A DNA stretch of 64,000 nucleotides from Symbiodinium microadriaticum (GCA_001939145.1 LSRX01000431.1:1-64000), one strand, 5' to 3'. Counted from the first letter of the stretch, positions 1 to 10,735 are shown. The notes: generated from the letters alone by a model not told the origin. Program-made: numbers and translations.

Positions 1-142
1 GCTTTTCCCCTCCTAAAGCGATTTCGTGGGACTTCTCTCCTTTTTTTGTGTTGGAGGAAGCTTTTTGGTTCATGTTGGGTACAGTATTTGCGTTGTTTCA
101 TTCTATTTTCTTCGCTTTTGCCCGCGTTTTGAGGTTCCTCCA

Positions 143-262
143 GGGTTGGAGTTGGGGTTGGCCCGAGTCTCTGAACCTGGGGTTGGGGTTGGGGTTCAAC
201 CCCACCCCCCCGGGTGGAGCCCCGAGGTTGTAACAATGTTCAACCCGAACCCCAACCCACCC
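143..262. repeat. G-rich GGGGTT-type repeat with inverted half
   Basis: Repeated GGGGTTGGGGTT units are followed by the complementary AACCCC units, so the stretch can fold on itself around a GGGGTTCAACCCC core near 190-212. It differs from the TTTAGGG arrays of the rest of the window and contains no gene. Confidence 0.6.
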
Positions 263-1484
263 CCTGCGGAGTATGCTCTCTGCTTGCCAGCTGCATAGAA
301 TCAAGTCTGTTTCGACAAGCAACAATCAGACGCAGCAATGTTGTGTTGACAATAAACAAAACTCTTGTTTTTCTAAAACGCTAGGAAGGATTATGTAAAG
401 GTCGTTTGAGCGACACTGCTCATTTCCCATTGCTAGTCACATGCAAACTGAACTTTACAATCTTCAGAAAAACACAACTTTCGCAGATTCTTTAAAAAGG
501 ATTGTTAGATCAAGCAACGATGAGAAATCAAGCTGCTTTGTTTTTGATTGTTTTTGCACTCGGAGGCGTCTGCTTTTGGCTCTGCTTTGTAGCCTCGTAA
601 CGCGGCGAAAAGTCTTGGCTGATGTTTCTTTTCCTGCCATGTCGTAGAAGCGCCGTCCTTGTCGTTTTTGGCTGTTTGCCTCACAGTACCAATTGTTTTC
701 TGGCGTATTGGCCAAGAATTCTAAGATTTCCGAAAAAAAAAATATCCACATGGTGCAGCGGTTTCTTGTCTTCTCGTATCTCGGTCACAGTTTCCGACCT
801 TGCCTTTCCGGTCTATGGAGCACGCCGTGAACTGAAAGCGGCTCGAAAACGGAGACGAAGTGCGAAGATTTCGACTTTGAAGGCTTGGAGAGGCTTTACA
901 GGGCAAAAGTGACAACAAAACTTGTCGAATGCAGCAAAAGCATTCGGAAGTTCAGCAAGTACCGTCTGATTCAAGAGGCCTAAGGTTCGAAGGGACGGAA
1001 GACAGACGAGATCTGAAAGCTAAATGCCACATAAGTGTGTCTCAAAGGTATCCACTGTGTTGTGTCTTGTGGAGCTGCAAGGCACTTGGACGGTTCTTTC
1101 GATGGTGTCACTGTCGTTGTTTCTGCATCTGATTTGAGGTAAAGGTTGACAAGATTTTGGAAGTGTCGTTGCGGTTCTTTTTTGCTTGGAAGCAACAAAG
1201 CGCACGCCAAAAGGTACAAAAAAGTGGAACCAAAAACGAGGCCGGAATTGGACCATTTCTGAACCTGCTGGTCAATTCCTTTTCCCAAGAGTCCGAAAAA
1301 TGATCCCATTTTTTTGGAAGATTTGGATGAAGCAAAAACAAATACCGTCCATGCCACCAAATCTTCCGCAAAATGCAGCTGGAAAAACTCCGCAATGGCC
1401 CTTTAGATTCCGCGTGTCCACACATCTTTGCTTCAAAAACAGTTAAATTGATTTCTTACGAATTGTAGCCCTTACAGTACCACG
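263..1484. other. Unique sequence without a supported gene
   Basis: Several overlapping short open frames occur on both strands, none with a recognisable domain. It may hold the decayed 5' part of the transposase relic that follows. No tandem repeats are seen. Confidence 0.35.
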
Positions 1485-2139
1485 ATGCTTTGCATTTTCG
1501 CAGGGTATCTAAATGCTCCAGCCATTAACTGGGCACAAGGTCTGCCAGGCTCCTATGGCTTGTTATACAATGGTTGGTTCATGTTGACAGATCCAGATAC
1601 TGGTTGCATTTTTGGGATCGAGAGATGCACGAGCGTGAAAACAATTCACTCGCTATCAAGGCTTTGACACGTGCGGTGCAACAGTATTCGGAGGTAGACT
1701 CCGTCGTGTCCGACCGCATCTTCTTTGAGTGCCGCTTCCAAGAAGGAAGAGCGAGTCTCAGATATTGGTGCGTTGACAAGTTTCACGCCAGAGATCATTG
1801 AGATGGATGTCCTTGTTCACTTTACAACCATCTATCGCACATGTGAACACCAGCATCTCGGAACAAGTAGTCTGTTGGTTCAGAGGTTATGCCACCACTT
1901 TGAACACAAGTTCGCCATCGACCCCGATTCCTCGTGCTGGTCTACGCCAAGCGGCACAACAAGCTCATTCTCAATGGTCAGGCCACCACCTAAATCCGCA
2001 TGCGGCCCACAAGAAGACTATGAAAAAAGCCGGAATCCTCCACAAGCCTGCATCGCACGCCTACGTATGCAAGAAGCCCGCTTTGAAAGTCATGAAAACA
2101 ATTACCAAGCGCCCAGCTGCTCGCATGAGCTCTCGCTGA
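1485..2139 (+). pseudogene. Decayed transposase-like gene with KKPA-rich tail
   Basis: Three plus-strand frames in succession read like one protein. The first (from 1485) contains GYLNAPAINW and LTDPDTGCIFG. The second (to about 1800) contains REMHERENNSLAIKAL, VDSVVSDR and RYWCVDKFHARDH. After an in-frame TGA it continues with DGCPCS. The third (about 1840-2139) contains VNTSISEQVVCWFRGYA and ends in a basic tail with KKPALKVMK and KRPAARM. The order (LTDP, YDR-like, VDxFHxxxH, C-x-C, NTSIxEQ, WFRGYA) fits a dinoflagellate transposase-like family, perhaps related to KDZ/Zisupton transposases; that link is from memory. Two frameshifts (near 1615 and 1840) and one stop make it a relic. KKPA/MK tails are common on dinoflagellate proteins. 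Confidence 0.6.
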
Positions 2140-2171
2140 TGTCCACAGATTTGCCTTTACCCTCAAAGTAG

Positions 2172-3109
2172 GAGCTAAGAGTGCTCTTACATGTTCCATC
2201 GTGACGATTCTGGGTTTTGTACGATTCTGTGGCTTCTCGCCTGTTCGCCGACATCATAACACACAAATCTCAAAGCAACGATCCCAAATGAGCAATCAGA
2301 AATAGGAATGCATACAGCAGAGTCTTGTGCAAGAGAGGCGAAGACAACATCGATGACAGGAGCAGTGCGGGAGTAAGACAAGGAAGAGCATGTGAGAGTA
2401 TTACAAACATCGGCATTCAGCATGCAAAGTCAATATATACGTACATATGGTATTCCTGGAATTACTGACTAAGACCACTCGACTTCAACAAGATCCTGGT
2501 TGTGATTGCTGCATTTAGTCAAGGTTGAATGGGTTTTGTCTAAAACATGCAACAAAACACTGTAAATATGGGGGCCCGAGGGCGTCCCACCCTCCATAGT
2601 TACACGTTCCGTCACACGGAGATAAGACGGGGGTGAAAATTCCCTGTTTTTCGGATCTCAGTTTACAAAGCCGTGTTGACCTTCTGTAGCTGTATCTAGC
2701 GTGTCTGCAGATTTAGGAGCCATGTGAAAATGTATCCTCCGCAGACGGCTTGAGCACAAATGTTTGAAAAAGTGGTAGCACGTTTGCATTGTAGATTCCG
2801 CAAGCTGGCAGCAGCTGGCATCCGTCTCAAAACCTATGTCTTGCGTCGCTGCATTCGCTGCATGCTTTCCGGGGATCGACTCATCGCTCTGAGACTGCCG
2901 CAGCATGTTTTCAGCTCAAGCGTCACTGCAAAAGGACGGCCCGAAGCTATACGGTAGTATGCTACTCGTAAAAGATACTATAATTGACCATAAAATTGCC
3001 ATAGTATGCTATAAGGTACTAATGACTTTAAACTGCTATCAGATACTTGAATATTGGATCGTAGACCTTTGGGGTGAGCCCGAAGCCCTATGTTTTAAGT
3101 GCTCAGCCC
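2172..3109. other. Unique spacer, no supported gene
   Basis: Non-repetitive sequence with only short overlapping open frames on both strands and no domain or clear splice pattern. Telomere-like repeats begin near 3110. Confidence 0.4.
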
Positions 3110-4120
3110 CAAACCTTCAACCCTAAACCCTAAACGGCTAACCTTACAACCCACATAGTAGACTTCAGATCGTGTCATTACCATGGGCCAAGCCGGGCTC
3201 TTCTGACTTTCTCGCCAGGGCCAGCCTCCTCTCGAGGTCCGAGTGAGTATTCCAGCTCCCTACTCCCTAAACCCTTAAACCCTAAATCCTAAACCTAAAC
3301 CGAAAGCCGGAACCCTAATGTTCTCGACGTCAGCTTTTGAGAGTTCTCTGAAGATTAGGGTGCGAAAGCACATGGTTCCGGAGACTAGGGCCAGGGCGTT
3401 CCTTAAACTACGGTTTCGGGCTTCGGGTATAGGGTAACCCCTCTACCCCAAAATCTCCTATTCCTAAACCCTGAAGTGTCGAGTGCGGCTTAGACCCTCC
3501 TAAACCCCAAGCCCAAAACCTGAAACCCCGAAGCTGTAAGCCCGAAATCCGAAACCCTGAGCCCTAAACCCTGAATGCGTAATCCAACCAAGAGACTGTA
3601 TCATGTACCCGGAAAGAGTATATTCCTACAAAGAAAACGTGTCAGAGGCAACCTCCAATCTAAACCCAAACCCTAAACCTGAAACCCCGAAGCTGCAAAC
3701 CCGAAATCCGAAACCTTGAACCCTAAACCCTAAACCTGAAGCCCGAAACCCTAAACTGTGAGCCCCGAAGCTGACTTAGAGGCCCCGTTTAGAAACTGCA
3801 AACTCTTCTGAGCCCCAAGCCCTCGGCCCTTAACAAAACCTGGCAGGATAGGGTTTAGGGAGGGTTTAGGGTTTAAGGTTTAAAGTTGTAGGGTTTGGGG
3901 TGTAGGGTTTGGGGTAGGGGTTTGGGGAACTGGGTTGTAGGACCTGAATGATGTTACAGGTCCAGGTGAGAGGTGCTGTGATGCATGCAGGATCTAAGGT
4001 TTAGGGTTTAGGGCTTGTTGTGGCTTCCCGCAATGATTCGAAGGCGAAACTTCATCTGCCATTTTTCCACCCCGTTGAGGCCATAAACCCTAAACTACAA
4101 ATCCCGGGCTCGCAGGCCCC
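3110..4120. repeat. Degenerate telomere-like array, CCCTAAA then TTTAGGG
   Basis: Imperfect CCCTAAA units with many CCCGAAACC variants run to about 3840, then switch to TTTAGGG orientation (3850-4015) and briefly back (4083-4096). The degeneracy and switching strand show these are interstitial, not a chromosome end. Confidence 0.85.
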
Positions 4121-4139
4121 TCCCTCGCCTTGTGTGCAG

Positions 4140-4316
4140 CGAGTGGCACGGCGATGGCCGAGGAGGGGTTGAATAGAGGCGTTGCATAGTTGTTGATGAT
4201 ATAAATCCTGCATTACCTTAAGGACCCTAAACTATGGGAATTATGGTATATTCCTTAATATGGGTAATGCAGGATTTATATCATCAACCCTAGTTGTATA
4301 TCCTTCCCATCTGGAG
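4140..4316 (+). CDS. Two-exon fragment split by family A introner
   Basis: Exon 4140-4188 follows TGTGTGCAG and reads SGTAMAEEGLNRGVA. Exon 4294-4316 continues in frame (YCISFPSG) and ends at G|GTGAGG. The 105 bp between them (4189-4293) starts GT, ends AG and is a complete family A element. The AEE...G...YC pattern resembles the repeat at 6650-6720, so this may be a 5' part of the TPR-like gene downstream. Function unknown. Both borders are canonical and the frame closes only if the element is removed. Confidence 0.5.
4189..4293 (+). mobile_element. Family A introner (inverted-repeat element)
   Basis: About 30 bp terminal inverted repeats: GTTGATGATATAAATCC followed by TGCATTACC at the left, the complement ending ATCATCAACCCTAG at the right. 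The core contains CCCTAAACTATGGGAATTAT. The left terminus gives the GT donor and the right terminus the TAG acceptor. Confidence 0.75.
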
Positions 4317-4369
4317 GTGAGGCTTCTGAGGCGGATTGAGACAGACTTGCGACCGCCTTGGCGTTCCCC

Positions 4370-4452
4370 CTAAACCCAAAGCCTGGAATCCTGAACCCTG
4401 AACCCTAAACCCTGAACCCTAAACCCTAAACCCTGAACCCTAAACCCTGAAC
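4370..4452. repeat. CCCTAAA array
   Basis: About eleven near-perfect CCCTAAA/CCCTGAA units, just before the minisatellite at 4486. Confidence 0.85.
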
Positions 4453-4485
4453 CTCACTCTCTTTTATAAATTTTAACTTGAATGA

Positions 4486-4700
4486 CTTCGTGGTTTTAAG
4501 GCCAGTCGTTTGTGGTTTAAGGCTTATCGTTCGAGGTTTAAGGCCAATCGTTCGTGGTTTAAGGCCAATCATCGTTTTTGGCCTTAGAGCCGCGAGTTTT
4601 TTCACCTTAAGCCATGAATATTCGTGGTTTAATTCCAGGTCGTTCGTGGTTTATGTCCAATCGTTCGTGGTTTAAGGCCAATCGTTCGTGGTATAAGGCA
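4486..4700. repeat. 21-bp minisatellite
   Basis: Roughly nine or ten imperfect copies of TCGTTCGTGGTTTAAGGCCAA, with a less regular middle (4570-4620). Confidence 0.85.
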
Positions 4701-4708
4701 AAGCAAAT

Positions 4709-5056
4709 AATAGTCCGAAGCCGAATATAATAGTCCGAACCCTAATATGGTAGTCCGAACCCCAAAAGAATAGTCCGAACCCGAAAACAATTAGTCCGAA
4801 CCCTAAATTTTAGTCCGAATCCCAAAATAATAGTCCGAATCCTAGAATAGTAGTCCGAACCCTGAAATAGTAGTCCGAATCCCAAAAAAAAATCCGAACT
4901 TTGAAATCATAGTCGGAACCGTGAAATCGTAGTCCGAACCCTAGCAAGTAGTCTGAACCCTAAAGAAAGTCACAGAATAGTAGTTCGAACCCCAAATAAT
5001 ATTCCGAAAAAAACACAGTCCGAGCCCTAAAATAGTAATCCGAACTATAATAGAAG
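4709..5056. repeat. About 20-bp minisatellite containing a telomere-like core
   Basis: About 16 imperfect copies of TAGTCCGAACCCTAAAATAG. The unit includes ACCCTAAA, so it may have grown from one telomere-like unit plus flank. Confidence 0.85.
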
Positions 5057-5197
5057 GTCGTTGTTGAATATAAATTATTGAACCGATTTACATGGTTTAA
5101 CGAATGTTTTCTTGATGCTAAGGGATTCCCTGGGTGCGTGAGTATTACATCAGAGTTGTAAATACAACTTTACGATGCTGCTGCTCGATCCGGAGCT
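5057..5197. repeat. Dispersed repeat, related to 20990-21112
   Basis: Unique-looking block ending CTCGATCCGGAGCTGCT directly before CCCTAAA repeats. The same 17-mer and a diverged form of the preceding 100 bp recur before the array at 21113. Both copies also follow a minisatellite. Confidence 0.5.
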
Positions 5198-5290
5198 GCT
5201 AAACCCTAAACCCTAAACCCTAGGCCCCAAACCCTAAACCCGAAACCCTGAGCCCGAAGCCCTAAACCCTAAACCCCAAACCGTGAGCCT
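5198..5290. repeat. CCCTAAA array
   Basis: CCCTAAA and CCCGAAA units between the dispersed repeat and the first TPR-like exon. Confidence 0.8.
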
Positions 5291-5335
5291 TTTGGGGCCT
5301 CTCGGATCTTTCGGGGCAGTTCAAGGAGCCAAGAA

Positions 5336-8300
5336 ACCAAAGGGCCGAGGAGGCCTTTGATGTTGGCAGCCGCCAGTAGCTTCGCTGCTCTCAGGAACTC
5401 TGCTTTGTACTGTTTCCTATAATCTCACACAAAAAGGATTCCTAGAAATTCAATTTCTGTTTTGTTGTTTCTTCTAATATATGTATATATATATATATAT
5501 ATATAGAGATACATCTCTATATCTATATATATATCTTCAGGGGATGAATAAGAATGTTGCTTTTATTCTGGTTCTGAGGGCGGCTAAGGTATTTGGTCCA
5601 GAACTACGCCGCCGCCGAGGCCTCTTTTGCTCTTGCCGTGCGCCTGCAGCCGAACGACGTGAAGCTTAGATCGCCTGTGGGATAACTTTAAACTTTCTGG
5701 CCTCATATGGGTAGTTTTCTAAACTAGGGTCCCTTTTTAGGGCCCTTTTCAAAAGGGTGCCGTACTATATTAGGGACCCAAACTTTAAAAAGGGGCCCCA
5801 ATTTAGAGAACCACCCATACATTTACATTTGGTCTACCTTAGAAAGATCGAGCTTTCCTTCGGCCCGGTTGAAGAAGAGAGAGGAAGTACCACTACTGCC
5901 TTGGTGATGCGCGCATGATGCAGAAGAAGCTGGAGACGGCTGAGCTGGCCTTCGCCGTGGCCGCGAAGCTCGGACACCCCGACGCCGGCATTCATCTGAA
6001 GGTTGTCTGCAAGGAGATGGGAGGTTTAGGGTTTAGGGTTTAGGGAGCTCCCAGAAAAAAAGGGGGGTGTCGGGCTGATTTGCTTAGCACGCCGAATCCT
6101 GGACATCCTCCATACTAAAAAAAAAACACATCCGAAATCCTTCCAGTCCGCACAGCGTCTCAGCCAGAGGCGGAGCACGCAACTCCCAAGAAGCTGTCTC
6201 CAGCCCGCTGCATGTTTTGCGGCCCTCACTGCCCTGTCAAAGGAATCTGAACCTGAAAAGCCGTTTCAGGGCATCGTTGCTGAAGATTCCAGGGTGGGGT
6301 GACTGCAGGGGCTTTTGGATCGGACATCCTTTGAGGCGGCAAGGACTTGCAGAAATGTCCACTTATTTACCAATCTATATTAAAGTAAGTTACAGCCTGC
6401 CCTAAACCCTAAACCCTAAACCCTAAACCATATTAAAGTCATTAAAGTAAGTTACAGCCTGTTATAACTTCATCTATTCATCGGCCATGACTTCTCCGCA
6501 CCCTGGAGACCTGGTTCTTGGTTTTGGGGTTTAGGGGTTTAGGGGTTTAGGGTTTCGTTGGGGTTTAGGGTTTAGGGTTTAGGGGTCTAGGTCCTAAGCC
6601 CTAAACCCTAAACCCTAAAGGGTTTAGGGTGCTTGCAGCAGGACCGGGAAAGAAGGAGGGCCGAGGAGGCGTATCAAGCTGGCCGGAGGTGGTACTGCTC
6701 CAAGAGCTACGCCCTGGCGGAGGCTGGCCCTTGCAGGTTTAGGGTGTAGGGGTTTAGGGTTTAGGGGTTAGGGTTTAGGGTTTAGAGGTAGGGGTTGAGG
6801 GTTTCAGGTTTAGGGTATTTTACAATCCTTACGACCCTCACCTCTAAACCCTCAGGCCCCCTATATCATCCTTAAGCCCTCAACTCAGCAGCTCTAAGCC
6901 CTAATCCTGAACCCTAAACCCTAAACCCTAAGCCCCAAACCCTAAACCCTAAACCCTAAACCCCTAAATCCCTAAACCCCTAAACCTTAAACCCTAAACT
7001 CTGAACCCTAAACCCTAAACCCTAAACCCTTAAGCCCTAAACCCTGAAATCCTAAACCCTGGCAGAGGCTTCCTTCGCCGAGGCGGCGCGCCTTCAGCCG
7101 AGCGACCGCTGGTACCCAGAGACTCCAATATTCCTTAATTAAGGAATATACCCTAAGTCGTATTAGGGTTCCTCAGATATTTTAAGGTATATTCCTTAAT
7201 TAAGGAATATACCTTAAATCTTATCAGGTTCCTTTGCTGAGGATGACTTCTTTATGTAAGTCCTTAATAAGGTAGGTTATTTGGGGTTAAGGCACATACC
7301 TTAAATCTTATTAGGGTTCCTTATATAATTTCAGGTATATTCCTTAATTAAGAAAAATATTGGAGTCCCAAGGTACCACTACGCCCTGGGACGGGCGCGC
7401 TACGAGCAGAAGAAGTGGGCGGCCGCCGAGGCGTCCTTTGATCCGAAGATGCTGCAGAAGCTGGGCTTTAGAGTTTAGGGGTTTAGGGGTTTAGGGGTTA
7501 GGGTTTAGGGTTTAGAGTCTAGTAGTTTAGGGTTTAGGGGTTGGGGGTCTATAAGGTTTAGGGTGTAGTCAGGTCTTCTTCAGGAAACTCTCATGTGTGG
7601 CACTGGTAGCGTATGATATTCTCGAGAAGTATCTTAGTTACTTATCGTAGCTTAAAGTTCCCCAATGCTCTACGAAGCCTGTATGAGACCCTATCAAACC
7701 CTTCTGAAAGTCTTTCGCTCCGGTAATGTTAAGCTGTATAAGTTGCTTATGAAGAGCTGTAGGCCCCTCTGAACCCCTTCAAACCAACACCTTTCAAAAA
7801 GAGTCGATGGTCAAGCTAATTTAAGCAAAGGTCGTTTAACGATAAATCCGAAACCCTAAACCCCAAGCTCGAAAACCCTAAACCCCCCACGCGTTACAGG
7901 ATTGTAGCCCTCGGTGCCTTAAGACTAAGAAGAAAGGCCCCGCAACTTTAAAGGACTACAAGCCCCTCTCAACGCATCCTTCTAAATCGCATCATCTACG
8001 CACAATTCCAAAAACGATGAGCCGGCCCGAATCCTAAGTTTCAGATTTTTTAAATCGTAAGTAGTAGCATTTACAATTCAAGCAAAGTTCGAAAAGAAAA
8101 GGCACCAAACCCTAAACCCTCCTACTTGGCGGGTGCTAGAAGCTTCGGGGAGAAGGAGTCACTGCACCTAAAGAAACCTGAGCCGTAAGCCGTAAACCCT
8201 AATCCCCAAACCGTATATCCAAACCTCCAGGCCCTAACTGACCCTAGCCCCTAAACCCTGAACCCTAAACCCTAAACCCTGAACCCTAAACCCTGAACCC

Positions 8301-8382
8301 TAAACCCTAAACCCTTCAGCACTTTCCAGGAAGAAGTTGGAGGCGGCGGTTTCGGCGTTCACCGAGGCAGAGCGACTCGGAC
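5336..8382 (+). CDS. TPR/Sel1-like repeat protein gene, partial
   Basis: Exons by eye: 5336-5376 (weak, AEEAFDVGSR); 5602-5658 (AEASFALAVRLQPND); 5888 to about 6000-6023 (YHYCLGDARM, then KKLETAELAF); about 6639-6722 (AEEAYQAGRRWYCSKSYALA); 7068-7111 (SFAEAARLQPSD); 7373 to about 7460 (YHYALGRARYEQKKWAAAEA); 8330-8382 (KKLEAAVSAFTEAERLG). The repeated Y/L-G-R/A-E-A-F-RLQP-D spacing is that of tetratricopeptide-type helical repeats, usually protein-binding scaffolds. Clean junctions: 5658/5888 GT-AG, 7111/7373 GT-AG in frame, 6722/7068 GC-AG. The 6000-6639 and 7460-8330 borders are ambiguous. The gene runs into a single N at 8383 and its 3' end is unseen. Start unknown. Confidence 0.6.
5477..5534. 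repeat. TA microsatellite
   Basis: TATATA tract with a small ATAGAGATA/TATCTCTAT palindrome, inside the presumed intron before exon 5602. Confidence 0.85.
5709..5816. mobile_element. Family C inverted-repeat element
   Basis: Terminal inverted repeats GGGTAGTTTTCTAA / TTAGAGAACCACCC around CCCTTTT..AAAAGGG arms. It lies inside the GT-AG intron 5659-5887 of the TPR-like gene. Confidence 0.75.
6024..6638. repeat. Telomere-like intron, mixed orientation
   Basis: Begins GTTTAGGGTTTAGGG directly after the codons for CKEMG, contains unique sequence (6060-6400), then CCCTAAA, TTTAGGG and CCCTAAA blocks, and ends TGCTTGCAG before the next exon. Confidence 0.65.
6723..7067. repeat. Telomere-like intron flanked by a duplicated GAGGCT
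   Basis: TTTAGGG units fill the 5' half and CCCTAAA units the 3' half, so the intron can fold back. The exon edges carry CTGGCGGAGGCT and CTGGCAGAGGCT, a near-identical 12 bp duplication. Splicing GAG|GCT...AG|GCT joins ALAEA to SFAEA in frame. Confidence 0.6.
7112..7372 (+). mobile_element. Family B introner in the TPR-like gene
   Basis: Inverted termini CAGAGACTCCAATATT / AATATTGGAGTCCC with two internal ATTCCTTAATTAAGGAAT palindromes. Removing 7112-7372 (GT...AG, 261 bp) joins RLQPSDRW to YHYALG in frame. GGTACC occurs at both edges and looks like the target duplication. Confidence 0.8.
7465..8329. repeat. Long telomere-like intron
   Basis: TTTAGGG units at 7465-7575, unique sequence with few repeats to about 8100, then CCCTAAA units to 8315 and the acceptor CTTTCCAG. 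No gene seen within. Confidence 0.6.
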
Positions 8383-8383
8383 N
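8383..8383. other. Single-N scaffold join
   Basis: One N directly after a TPR-like exon. The sequence after it has a different texture, so continuity across this point is not assured. Confidence 0.7.
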
Positions 8384-10430
8384 TAAGCAAAAAGGGAATC
8401 ATCAAGAGGGTTGTAGACGGGCTTTATTGATAGGATTTCAATTTAGAGGGGGTTTTTGGAGGGTTCTAGGATTTATGTTTGTTGCCTATGTAGGGGCTTA
8501 TATCCGAAATAAGAGTGTTTTGGGGGTATTTCCTCAGCGTCTTGATCATTGTTTCGAGACTTTCGCTGCTCATGATATTGGGTTGCCACCGCCCGCCCTT
8601 CCCTTCCCCTACATAAAGCCTTAACCCTGATACCCTCGAAGACACGAGCACCAACACACGAGGAAGCCGTGCCCTCGCTACCGTCTTATTGTCAGGTTTC
8701 CGAATGACCTAGCTTCTTTTTGCACTACTTGGCAATTTCACGGACGGCAAAGACTCGCACCCAAGGCACCGTAGATGCCGGTGAGTTTACCTGGTCTCTG
8801 TTCGCGGTCTTTCCGACCACGTGACCACCCCATGCAGAAACGTGGCATGCTTCCCACCGGCAGCAAATGTTACGGCTGCAAGAAACTATTCTTGCCGGGG
8901 CAGTCCCATAGCCTTCAACCCAAACCCTAAACCCTAAATCTGCATTAAACTTAAACCCTAAACCCACAACCTCGAGAAATCGCAGCCTTGGTCCCTGCAC
9001 TGGGCAGGAGCTGCAGCGGAAGAAGGCCACAGAGGTGCCATTCACCCCACTTAGTTCGCCCCATACCCTTATGTACCCTTTGCGGTACCTCTATGTACCC
9101 TCGATGTTGTTGTTCAGCGGGCATTTTGGTTTCTCCACATAGCTGGCTTGCAGAGCAGTGTATGCAGAGCAGGTGTCAAAGTCTTCGGGAGTTTCTATCA
9201 AAGTTCTTTCCCAACCCGGCAAAAGGACAAAACCTTGTCGGCAAGTCTCCTTTTCTCTTCGTGAAACTGTGTGGAAGGACTTGAAACAGTGTCGCCGGAT
9301 CTTTGTTGTTTTTGCTATCCTAATATCTAATGTCAGTACGTCTCGCTACCCAAAATTGCCGTTTGTGGGTGTGCACCATTCCGTTTGCCTTCAATGATGT
9401 CTGCTTCACTCGTTGTTGTACGATACTCTAATACGCGGAATCCACTATCCGACTTCTCCATCAACGCAAGAGCATCCCCATGTAGTGTCCTGCACTGCAG
9501 CCTAACCCCACCAATTCACATGTTCAACCGTGAAAGCTTAAGACCCTTAAGCCCAAACCTTAAACCCCGAACCCTAGACCCTGAACGCAGACCCTAAACC
9601 CTAAACCGTAAACTAAACCCTAAACTCTGAACCCTAAAGACAAAACCTAAACCCATGGACTCAGTTTCTAGTAGTGCCACTCCTTGTGCTTGGACCCACA
9701 TATTCTGTCGTACGTCGTCGGGTTGGGGAGCTCAAACAGCAGCCGACAAAACCACCGGAACCAAGCGCAGCAGAGATGTCGACAACAGAAACAGAAGGAG
9801 AGCAACACAGCAGCCTCTGCTACAAACTGTTTGCGGTATTTGTTGATGGCTTAGTTGCTTTGTGATTATTTGGGTGTTCCCCCTGTTCAGATTCATGTTG
9901 TTGTGCATTGGCAAGACAGGGCGGTAGCAGTTGTAGTTGTACTTTGGGTCCTGGGCCCCATGTTCTGAAAGACGCGGGTTTAGGCGGTTTAGGGTTTTGG
10001 GTTCGGGCCCAAGGGTCTTTCTTAAAGTGCATTTCTAATACTCCATGCATTCAGCAGGTTCCGTTTGAAGAAATGGTGCGGAGCAGATTTTTATTTTATC
10101 CTCAAGATGGGAAGAGGATCCCGTAATGAAGTTAACAGTCAGAAGCCTGAGGACTTCGCGGGTGGGGGGTTCGCGGGTTTGTCGGCTATGGAGCTGAATA
10201 AGCGCAATGCTGGATTTTTTTTTGGGGGGGCGGGGTTGATGTGACCCAAACCACCAAAATTGCAGGTCGGGTTGACAACAACTCAAGCCAATGCTCATGA
10301 TGCCGGGTCTTGAGCGGCTCCTTGGATCCAACCGAGCACATCCCTTCTTTGGAGTGGCAACAACCTCATGATGTTGGGCGGCCGGGGGCCCCTTGATGCA
10401 AGCCAGGCCACAAAACGTTGGGTTTGGGTT
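8384..10430. other. Mostly unique sequence with weak exon candidates
   Basis: Sparse telomere-like units at 8920-8960, 9540-9650 and 9975-10000. A segment at 9674-9860 on the plus strand looks coding by composition (VRRRVGELKQQPTKPPEPSA) but its borders are unclear. No recognisable gene otherwise. Confidence 0.3.
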
Positions 10431-10520
10431 GGGCTAAACCCTAAACCCTAAACCCTACACCCTGAACCCTAAACCTTAAAGCCTAAACCCTAAGCCCTGA
10501 ACCCTAAACCCTAAACCGTT
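10431..10520. repeat. CCCTAAA array
   Basis: About twelve CCCTAAA units; the following exon starts after GGGCTAG. Confidence 0.8.
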
Positions 10521-10527
10521 GGGCTAG

Positions 10528-10735
10528 CGCGAGCTGGGGCGCGGGAGCCGAAGCACAGGGCCTCCAAAGAAGTCCACAGTTGCCATCTTCAAGATTGACA
10601 ACTTCTCTGGGTCCTTGTTGGATAGAATTTTACATTTTTGTCATAGTAGAACCCTAATAATGATTCAGAATGATCATTTTTAGGATGGCCCCAACAGGGA
10701 ACCAGTTCTGGGGAGAGAATGCCCTTCGTTACAAG
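10528..10735 (+). CDS. Two-exon fragment split by a 73-bp family D introner
   Basis: Exon 10528-10610 reads RELGRGSRS, then STVAIFKIDNFSG. Exon 10684-10735 continues MAPTGNQFWGENALRYK and ends AAG|GTTACA. The intron 10611-10683 is GT-AG and keeps the frame. FKIDNFS is reminiscent of MATH-type domains but too short to assign. Function unknown. Confidence 0.55.
10611..10683 (+). mobile_element. Family D introner, 73 bp
   Basis: GTCCTTGTTGGATAGAATTT at the left and TGATCATTTTTAG at the right. Three related copies occur at 11814, 45558 and 45633. No long inverted repeat; the element is essentially the intron. Confidence 0.7.

Noticed and set aside
4486..5056. CRISPR-like array
   Set aside because: Tandem minisatellite units follow each other without unique spacers, in a eukaryotic context.
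5481..5669. Frame starting in the TA microsatellite
   Set aside because: Its first 20 codons are microsatellite; the real coding part in this area is exon 5602-5658 in another frame.
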